The notes beneath the pieces were generated by a model. That model was not told the DNA's origin and did no database searches. It worked only from the letters and a program-made list of their open reading frames with translations. Both the position numbers and the translations under genes were made by a program. A DNA stretch of 41,509 nt from Cephaloticoccus sp. (lineage in GTDB: Bacteria > Verrucomicrobiota > Verrucomicrobiia > Opitutales > Opitutaceae): the NCBI GenBank assembly GCA_021734075.1, contig JAIPJW010000012.1, positions 1-41,509 on the forward strand, in the 5' to 3' direction. Of this stretch, positions 36,081 to 41,509 are shown piece by piece (positions within the stretch are counted from its first letter, which is position 1; each line of letters opens with the position of its first letter).

Positions 36081-37663
36081 TTGAGCACGAATTGAGAGAC
36101 GTAAAGCGGCGCCGTGGGTGACGCGGACTTAACATATACAACATTTATCGAACCGGGTTCCAAGGTAACAGTTTTTTGGGTCTCACCGGCCGAGAGGGTG
36201 AGTTCACGGTTCTCCGGGGTCGTAATGCGCGCATACTGGAATTCCTTGGGCAGGGAGGTCCAGGTGCGGGTATCGGCGATATTGGTCGAGGCATTGGCGG
36301 CGGAAAGAATCGCGGCGCCCACCAAGCTGCCCATCCAGCCGGCCCGGTTGTCCACCTCGCGTTGGATGGCCGCCTGGATGATGGCCTTGGTGGCCGTGCT
36401 GATCAGCGTCTTGGTCACGACCAGGGGCCAGTCATTCTTGAAGTCGTTGGCGATCACGCTGTCCATGCTGGCGACCGTTGCCGTGTAAAGGGTTTGCTCG
36501 CCGACGGCGACCCCCAACGTCGGCACATAGTTGTCATTGTAAACCAGCTTGGGAAACGCGGCCCCGACATAGGCCAGCTTGCTGGTGACAAGGAAGGTCG
36601 GAATGTCGATGCGCAACTGATCCCGGGACGGGGCCGTGCCGGTTTCAAAGATGACGTAGGTCACACCCTCGGGCGCCTTGCCCTCGGCGGCCAGCGTGGC
36701 GGCCTCGAGATCGGCCTTGGCGTAGCCATTCTGCGGCACCATGCCGGCCACACGCTCGAAGGACTTGCGGCCGCGTTCCCAGTCGGAGCCGTCTTCACCG
36801 AGCACGGAGTAGAACAGCCCGTCGAGGAACACGGCAAACGGGTTCACATAGTCCCCGTAAGGTTGCATGGGTGCGATGGAAGCATCCAGCGCGGCCTGCA
36901 GGGCCGGACCGGTCTTGGGATCATCCAGGGCCTTCTGAGAATCATAGGAGGCCGATTTGCCTTTCTCGTCCTTGAGTTCCCCCTTGCGGGCGAGTTCCTC
37001 TTCTTCCTGCGCTGCCCCGATACGCTTTTGGTTGGCCTCAACCGCATCGCGCTGCCGTTGCAGGGAACGATTGAGTTCCACCCGGGCCTTGTCCTTTTCG
37101 CCCAGTCCGAGGTAACTGAGCGCCTTGTAGGTGTTCATCATCACCTTGTCATAGGAGCGACCCCGGTAAGGGATGTTCGCCTGATTGGTCAGGGCGGCGC
37201 CGATCTCCGAGCCCATCTTCACCTTGGCCTTTTCCTCCCACTCGTTGACCTTCACCTCGGCTTGGTCGAAGGCTGCGATGGAACGGTTGTAATAGAAGGC
37301 GTGGATGTCATCCGCCGTGGGCGCAGCCACGGGCACTGCTTCCTCGCCCTCCGCCGGAGCCACGGGTGCAGCCATCGGCGGCGCGGGCACATCGGCCGGA
37401 TCAGCCATACTGGCGGAACGCAGCGTCGCGCCCTGTTCCAGCCGATAGAGGATCTCGTCCTTGCTGCCCTTGCTGGCATCCGCCTGCCGGTCGATTTGCA
37501 CCACGGCGGTGGCCAGACTGCCGCTGCGGGTGGCTTGGGTGAATTGCTGGGTCTGCTGTTCGTAGGTTTGGCAGCCGGCCATAACAAGGAGCAGCGCCAA
37601 GGCGCCGCTCAACCGACCAAACGAGGCAAGTCGGCGCGAGGAGGTAGTGTTTGTGTAGTTCAT
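36077..37663 (-). CDS. COG3014-family lipoprotein
   Basis: This 528-aa lipoprotein has a long N-region and lipobox VMAGC (Cys31). Mature regions include an Ala/Pro-rich linker (~90-115), a helical TPR-like part (NRSIAAFDQAEVKVNEWEEK and VMMNTYKALSYLGLGEKDKA), the conserved VNPFAVFLDGLFYSVLG, and a beta-rich C-terminal half with TRTWTSLPKEFQYARI. This is the outline of COG3014, a family with no known biochemical role that travels with lpoB and ycfL. It is probably a periplasmic scaffold at the outer membrane. It starts 27 nt after the CsgG-like gene. Confidence 0.82.
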   Translation of the reverse strand: MNYTNTTSSRRLASFGRLSGALALLLVMAGCQTYEQQTQQFTQATRSGSLATAVVQIDRQADASKGSKDEILYRLEQGATLRSASMADPADVPAPPMAAPVAPAEGEEAVPVAAPTADDIHAFYYNRSIAAFDQAEVKVNEWEEKAKVKMGSEIGAALTNQANIPYRGRSYDKVMMNTYKALSYLGLGEKDKARVELNRSLQRQRDAVEANQKRIGAAQEEEELARKGELKDEKGKSASYDSQKALDDPKTGPALQAALDASIAPMQPYGDYVNPFAVFLDGLFYSVLGEDGSDWERGRKSFERVAGMVPQNGYAKADLEAATLAAEGKAPEGVTYVIFETGTAPSRDQLRIDIPTFLVTSKLAYVGAAFPKLVYNDNYVPTLGVAVGEQTLYTATVASMDSVIANDFKNDWPLVVTKTLISTATKAIIQAAIQREVDNRAGWMGSLVGAAILSAANASTNIADTRTWTSLPKEFQYARITTPENRELTLSAGETQKTVTLEPGSINVVYVKSASPTAPLYVSQFVLK

Positions 37664-37690
37664 GCTGGAAACTGAATGGGGCGGGAGCGG

Positions 37691-38575
37691 TTATTCCTGG
37701 GTGTCGTCCTCGACATCCTCGAGCAGCCGCACCACCGCGCCTTTGTCGATGCCGGTATCCTCGATGATCTGGGCCTGCGAATTCTGCGGGCTGACCCGGG
37801 TAACCTTGACCGTGCCGACAAAGACTTCCTCCCGGGTGATGTCGCCGGTGTCGGGATCAACCAAATCTTCACCCAGTATCATCACTTCCCAGACCTGGCC
37901 GACCTTGATGCCGGACTCGTCATTGCGGTTGATGGTGACCACCGATCCCCGCTTGGCCAGAATACGGGCGGGCGAAACCACATCGGCCACGCGCATGGCA
38001 ACCTTTTGGGCAATCTCGCCCACGGCCTGGATCATGAGATCATCGGAGCCCTCCCCCACCCGTTCCGTGGTATTGGCTGAACGACTCTCGGAATCCCGCT
38101 TGCTCACGCGGAAGTTGGCACTGGCCACCGCCCGCTGCGTGGACACCTCCGTGACCTTGGCCACCGCGGAAAGTTCGATCGTGCGGGCCCGGATGGTTTT
38201 GCCGAGTGATGCGAGTTTGCGCTCCTCCATGCGGTCATTGAATGAATCGACCCGGATCGTGAGGATGTAATCCGCCTGGTTGAAATTGAAGGCCCCGCCC
38301 GCGGCACCGGCCTCGGTGGCCAGCGCATCCGCATCCGATCGCTCCAGAATCTGGAAGCGGCGGGTGTTGAGGATGCGGTCGTAAACCTGCGAGTCTAGGG
38401 CCTGCAGCACACTGTCGAGGGAAAGGCCCACGCCCTGTTTCTTCATGCGGGCGGAAAGCGCGTCCGTCGCGGCAATCTTGGTGATGGCGAGGGATTTTTT
38501 TTCCTGGGCGCGGGTGGCGGGAGCCATCACGCCAAGCAGGGTCACAAGCAAGAGGAGATATCGTCCGAATTTCAT
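37691..38575 (-). CDS. CsgG/LpoB-fold exported protein
   Basis: This 294-aa protein has a cleavable signal peptide (MKFGRYLLLLVTLLGVMA, cleavage near TRAQ) and no lipobox. Residues ~25-180 have the CsgG-type pattern: RFQILERSDADAL, NQADYILTIRVDSF, and KTIRARTIELSAVAKVTEV. The last ~90 residues (RGSVVTINRNDESGIKVGQVWEVM, DPDTGDITREE, GTVKVTRVSPQNSQAQI) resemble the C-terminal beta domain of FlgT-type proteins. It would be a periplasmic or peripheral outer-membrane component. It differs in sequence from the LpoB at the end of the operon, so it is a second version of the fold. Confidence 0.8.
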   Translation of the reverse strand: MKFGRYLLLLVTLLGVMAPATRAQEKKSLAITKIAATDALSARMKKQGVGLSLDSVLQALDSQVYDRILNTRRFQILERSDADALATEAGAAGGAFNFNQADYILTIRVDSFNDRMEERKLASLGKTIRARTIELSAVAKVTEVSTQRAVASANFRVSKRDSESRSANTTERVGEGSDDLMIQAVGEIAQKVAMRVADVVSPARILAKRGSVVTINRNDESGIKVGQVWEVMILGEDLVDPDTGDITREEVFVGTVKVTRVSPQNSQAQIIEDTGIDKGAVVRLLEDVEDDTQE

Positions 38576-38610
38576 GGCAAAAATATTGATTGGTTTGAAG
38601 GAAGCCCGGC

Positions 38611-39735
38611 TCAGTTGCCGAAGAGGGAATGATTGGAGATCGTGATACCTTCGTCGGTGTCGACGTTCACCTTGAAGCCGCTGTTTTCGAGCATCTTGGC
38701 CTCGCCTTCCAGTTTCTTGACCTCGGCATCGGTCAACTTGGCCCCATTCTTGAGATCGTTGATGAAGGCGGTGGCATCCTTCCAGCGCGCGTAGGCCTCG
38801 TCCGTCATCTCCAGGGCCACGTTCATCTTCTGTCCGGCCCGGAAATTGACGGTGCGTTCCCAGGGTTTGAACCCTTCGCGCACGACGCGCAATTTGTGCA
38901 GGCCGGGCGCGGTGTTGATCACCCCGGGGGCCGTGCCCACCGCGATGCCATCGACCTCAACCGTGACGGTCAGGGCGGACACCTTGAACTTGCTTTGCGA
39001 GATGTTCACCGTGTTCTCGGCATCAATCCGCACATCCGGGATGTAGAGATCGGCCAGTTCGGTGGTCAGCGTGATCGCCACATCCGAAGCCAAGGCGCTC
39101 GGGGCCTTGATGCGGCCCCGGTCAATCTGGCGCTTGAGACTCGCGGCCACTTTTTGGGCGGCCTCGTCGAGCAGACCATTGATGACACTGGAGTGTTCGT
39201 CGCTCGTGGTGTCGGTCTGCTGATAGACCTTGCTCACCCGCACGGTATCGGCGGCCAGACTGGCCCCGGTCACCCCGTCGAGAATCTTGTAGGTCACACG
39301 CACGGTGCGTTCATCGTTGGTGGACTTGACCCCGTAGGCGTCGATCTTGCGCTTGTTGGAATCAAACCCGGTCAGCGTGACCTGCAGCAGATAGTTGGCC
39401 CCCAGGGTTTGGGCGAGACGCACCGCCGAGGTGCCCGCGGCCAGTTGTTGATCCAGGGCGGTCGCCTTGGCCCCCGGGGCCATGCCACTGACGGCATCAA
39501 GCGCCGTTTCCCCGCTGATGACCTGCACGTTGAGGTTGGTCACACTGCCGGTGATGTAATCCTCCAGGGCGCCAAGATCATTGTCGCCCGCCTTGTCGGC
39601 ACGATTGGCCACAAAAATGGCCACCGTATAGGCCCCCTCGCCGGTAGCCTGGTCAGCTGCCGCAATATTCTGCAGTGGTAAAAAACCGGCACTCAACAGG
39701 AGCGCCGCCGTTAGAATCTTCACTTTATTAGTCAT
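38611..39735 (-). CDS. CsgG/LpoB-like exported protein with PEGA domain
   Basis: This 374-aa protein has a signal peptide (MTNKVKILTAALLLSAGFLP, cleavage near AAA). The first ~200 residues carry the CsgG/LpoB pattern (YTVAIFVANRAD, GANYLLQVTLTGF, VRVTYKILDGVTG, LLDEAAQKVAASL). Residues ~255-312 form a PEGA domain: VEVDGIAVGTAPGVI, GLHKLRVVREGFKPW and ERTVNFRAGQKMNVALEM. A charged helical tail follows. PEGA domains occur in surface proteins and are thought to bind cell-wall or matrix material. It is the first gene of the tight operon, with the promoter expected in the 145 nt before it. Confidence 0.82.
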   Translation of the reverse strand: MTNKVKILTAALLLSAGFLPLQNIAAADQATGEGAYTVAIFVANRADKAGDNDLGALEDYITGSVTNLNVQVISGETALDAVSGMAPGAKATALDQQLAAGTSAVRLAQTLGANYLLQVTLTGFDSNKRKIDAYGVKSTNDERTVRVTYKILDGVTGASLAADTVRVSKVYQQTDTTSDEHSSVINGLLDEAAQKVAASLKRQIDRGRIKAPSALASDVAITLTTELADLYIPDVRIDAENTVNISQSKFKVSALTVTVEVDGIAVGTAPGVINTAPGLHKLRVVREGFKPWERTVNFRAGQKMNVALEMTDEAYARWKDATAFINDLKNGAKLTDAEVKKLEGEAKMLENSGFKVNVDTDEGITISNHSLFGN

Positions 39736-39880
39736 TGAAAGATCGGGTTGAGAGCTCGCGGAACACGTTGTTGGTCCCGAGGAACCAATCAGTCGTGCTA
39801 ATGAAATTTATAACCAATACCTTGGTCAATAGTCCACCCACCGTATTACCTTAAAAATTAGAAGATCAAATAGTTAACCG

Positions 39881-40477
39881 TCACTTTTTGGCAACCAAGG
39901 CCTTTTTGTAAGCCTTGTTGATGGCCACGTCATAGCTGGTCTCCAACTCGGGATAGATGGCCATGGCCGCGGCCAAAGCCTGCTGATATCCCCCCTCATT
40001 GGCGTGGGTGACATGCAGGTAAACGGCATAGTCATCCAGATTGTCGAAGGACTGGGATGAGGTCTTGGTTACGAAATCCTTTCCACCCAAAGCCGCCAGG
40101 GCCCCGGTTTCCTTGCCCTTCTTTTTCATGAAGCCCGAGGCCAGCCCGCCGAACGGCACCTTGGAGGCCAACGCCTTGCCCGCCGCTTCCCCGGCTTTTT
40201 CGCCCGCCAGGGCCCCCAGTTGCACATTGAGGGTCTTGGTCGCCCACTCGGTGAGGGCACCGTTTTCCGTGTAAGGCAGCAAATAGCGTCCCTTGGCGTT
40301 GCTGCGCGGGGTGGGCGCCTCGAGCGTGACTGCATATTGCTGATACTTGGTGATGATCTGCATGACCTTGCCCAAGACAACCTGGGCCTTGACGACATCC
40401 GCCATGGTATCGGCATGAGCGATGGCGGGGGTGAGGGTTAAAACCAAAACGGTGAGCAAACGTGGCAACAGTTTCAT
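39881..40477 (-). CDS. Exported protein of unknown function
   Basis: This 198-aa protein has a signal peptide (MKLLPRLLTVLVLTLTPAIA, cleavage near AHA). The ATG at 40477 is chosen because it starts the signal peptide; the frame remains open to 40624 without family support. The mature part contains VVLGKVMQIITKYQQYAV, a small-residue helix (GALAGEKAGEAAGKALAS), GLASGFMKKKGKETGALAALGG, and a C-terminal helix pair ending in KKALVAKK. The small-residue motif suggests membrane association or helix packing. It lies 145 nt upstream of the PEGA/CsgG operon on the same strand and may form part of the same envelope system. Confidence 0.7.
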   Translation of the reverse strand: MKLLPRLLTVLVLTLTPAIAHADTMADVVKAQVVLGKVMQIITKYQQYAVTLEAPTPRSNAKGRYLLPYTENGALTEWATKTLNVQLGALAGEKAGEAAGKALASKVPFGGLASGFMKKKGKETGALAALGGKDFVTKTSSQSFDNLDDYAVYLHVTHANEGGYQQALAAAMAIYPELETSYDVAINKAYKKALVAKK

Positions 40478-40706
40478 GGAAGTATGTTTTTGGATTGAGG
40501 GTAATATCGCGGTGCTGCCTGCGGGTGCAGCAGGAGCGGCTGATTCAGAGCCACACGAAAAAACGTGGCAAGTCCCTGGGGTGAACATCCTATACGCAAA
40601 GGTGCGTATGCCGGTTCGTGCCAAGAGTTGACTAATGCCCTGTGGCCACGCTCAATCACCCGCGTCGCTCCTGACGAAACTTCAACCCTCAACCACGGAC
40701 CCACCC
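40478..40706. other. Spacer between exported protein gene and leader ORF
   Basis: This is the longest stretch in the window without a convincing gene. It contains small palindromes (TGCTGC/GCAGCA near 40510-40530; ATACGC-AAAGGT-GCGTAT near 40590-40610) and a possible -35 box TTGACT at 40628-40633 with a poor -10 match 18 nt later. Promoters for both directions should lie here, but I cannot fix them. Confidence 0.4.
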
Positions 40707-40766
40707 ATGACCCCCATTGTCATCACCTCCCCCTGCCTGCCCGTGGCGGTTGTCTCCTGCGCGTAA
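40707..40766 (+). CDS. Possible 19-codon leader peptide of an attenuator
   Basis: The ORF MTPIVITSPCLPVAVVSCA ends 25 nt before a perfect intrinsic terminator. Its late codons (40745-40756) can pair with the terminator's left arm, and CCGTGG (40741-40746) can pair with upstream CCACGG (40693-40698). That gives the 1:2, 2:3 and 3:4 alternatives of a transcription attenuator. Seven of 19 residues are Ile, Val or Leu, and Pro and Cys also recur, so the amino acid sensed is unclear. It may be a chance ORF. Confidence 0.4.
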   Translation: MTPIVITSPCLPVAVVSCA

Positions 40767-40791
40767 TTTCTCGCGCCGCTTTCCAGTGCTG

Positions 40792-40814
40792 AGACCGCCC
40801 GCGGGCGGTCTTTT
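40792..40814 (+). terminator. Intrinsic terminator/attenuator hairpin upstream of rsgA
   Basis: AGACCGCCCG-CGGGCGGTCT is a perfect 20-nt palindrome followed by a TTTT run. It lies between the 19-codon ORF and rsgA (85 nt upstream of it) with no complete gene ending nearby on this strand, so regulation of the downstream gene is a better explanation than simple gene-end termination. Confidence 0.7.
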
Positions 40815-40898
40815 CGTTCACCGCACGCCGGCCGACCGGCAGTTGCGTTCCTCCTTCACTGGGAAATTCTCGTTTAACCGACTCTCTCTTTTCTTGTC

Positions 40899-41509
40899 AT
40901 GACTCTTTCCTCACTTGGTTGGAATGATGCGGTCGCCGCTCAATTCCAACCCTTTGCCGATTCTGATTTTCAACCCGCCCGGGTCGCCCGGGCGCACAAG
41001 CATGCCTGCGATGTTTTCACCGCCACCGGATTGCGGCCGGCCGCCTGCACCGGACGAATGCTGCACGAGGCCGCCACCCATGCCGAATTACCGGTCGTGG
41101 GCGATTGGGTCGTGGTTCGTCCCCGCCCCGGCGAGGCGCGGCTCGACATCCATGCCGTGTTGCCCCGTCGCACCAAATTCTCCCGTCGTGCCGCCGGTGA
41201 GCGTGACATGGAACAGGTCGTTGCGGCCAATGTGGACACGGTGTTTCTCATGTCCTCCCTGGACGACAACTACAACCTGCGCCGCATCGAACGCTACCTG
41301 CTGCTCGCGTGGGAGAGTGGCGCCCAGCCCATCGTCGTGCTCAACAAGGCCGACTTGCATGTGGACCCTGTCACCGCCCGGTCAGAGGTGACGGCCATTG
41401 CACCGGGGGCCAGTGTGGTGGTGCTGAGTGCACTTGAAGGCAGCGACATCGCCGAACTGTCCCCCTGGTTGCAACCTGGCCGCACCATTGCCCTGCTGGG
41501 GTCCTCGGG
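40899..41509 (+). CDS. rsgA: Ribosome small subunit-dependent GTPase RsgA, 3'-truncated by window edge
   Basis: The frame from ATG 40899 (MTLSSLGWNDAVAAQF) runs off the window end. The first ~100 residues form an OB-fold-like domain with RVARAHKHACDVFTATG and VVGDWVVVRPRPGE. The circularly permuted GTPase domain follows, with the G4 motif NKADL (about residues 149-153) before the start of the P-loop (LLGSSG at the window edge). This order, G4 before G1, is diagnostic of RsgA/YjeQ, which checks late 30S ribosome assembly. The N-terminus of form LGWND resembles the longer variant seen in many species. The zinc-binding C-terminus is missing only because of the window limit. Confidence 0.92.
   Translation, partial: MTLSSLGWNDAVAAQFQPFADSDFQPARVARAHKHACDVFTATGLRPAACTGRMLHEAATHAELPVVGDWVVVRPRPGEARLDIHAVLPRRTKFSRRAAGERDMEQVVAANVDTVFLMSSLDDNYNLRRIERYLLLAWESGAQPIVVLNKADLHVDPVTARSEVTAIAPGASVVVLSALEGSDIAELSPWLQPGRTIALLGSS

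Noticed and set aside
36176-37675. 499-codon plus-strand ORF opposite the COG3014 gene
   Set aside because: The minus-strand protein has a lipobox, family motifs and operon context. The antisense frame is Gly/His/Arg-rich and shows no domain.

Overview
The window looks like chromosomal DNA of a GC-rich Gram-negative bacterium, most probably a verrucomicrobium of the Opitutaceae type. The grounds are a TonB-dependent receptor, several lipobox lipoproteins, a PEP-CTERM surface protein, membrane-bound ferritin MbfA, TMTC-like TPR proteins, REP-type repeats with their own transposase, and weak or absent Shine-Dalgarno sequences before most genes. The taxonomy is an inference from gene content. 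I found no rRNA, tRNA or CRISPR array.

Layout, left to right. (1) 1-4.5 kb: the 3' part of a TonB receptor with a strong terminator, then three tandem paralogous BamE/SmpA-like lipoproteins closed by another terminator. (2) 4.5-10.1 kb: a methylcitrate-cycle operon prpB-prpC-prpD, with a membrane/TPR protein starting 2 nt after prpD. (3) 10.2-18.3 kb: a VOC protein, two OPT-family transporters and, between them on the minus strand, the split proton-translocating transhydrogenase pntAA-pntAB-pntB. A RAYT transposase between two near-identical 74-bp REP units lies between the first OPT gene and pntB. (4) 18.4-22 kb: asnS, a PEP-CTERM gene preceded by an overlapping small ORF, and mbfA.

(5) 22-30.6 kb: a catabolic locus for a branched acyl-CoA. 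It has an acyl-CoA dehydrogenase (minus) divergent from a B12-domain/GTPase protein, a B12-dependent mutase large subunit (together a split IcmF), an MCC/GCC-type carboxylase beta subunit carrying an in-frame REP element, AtuA, an AtuA-like small protein and an enoyl-CoA hydratase. Propionyl-CoA from such chemistry could be burned by the prp operon, although the two loci are 15 kb apart. (6) 30.6-34.9 kb: a three-repeat DUF4177-type protein of unknown role, an alpha/beta hydrolase, an RsuA-type pseudouridine synthase, a YhbY RNA-binding protein and a glycine-zipper lipoprotein.

(7) 34.97-40.5 kb: a minus-strand envelope operon with three LpoB/CsgG-fold proteins (one with a PEGA domain), a COG3014 lipoprotein and a YcfL lipoprotein, ending in a good terminator, plus one upstream exported protein of unknown function. 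(8) 40.7-41.5 kb: a 19-codon ORF followed by an intrinsic terminator and competing hairpins, resembling a leader-peptide attenuator, upstream of a truncated rsgA.

The most promising leads are the split-IcmF/AtuA operon, the LpoB/CsgG/COG3014/YcfL operon, the possible attenuator before rsgA, the REP element domesticated inside a coding region, and the three-repeat DUF4177 protein.
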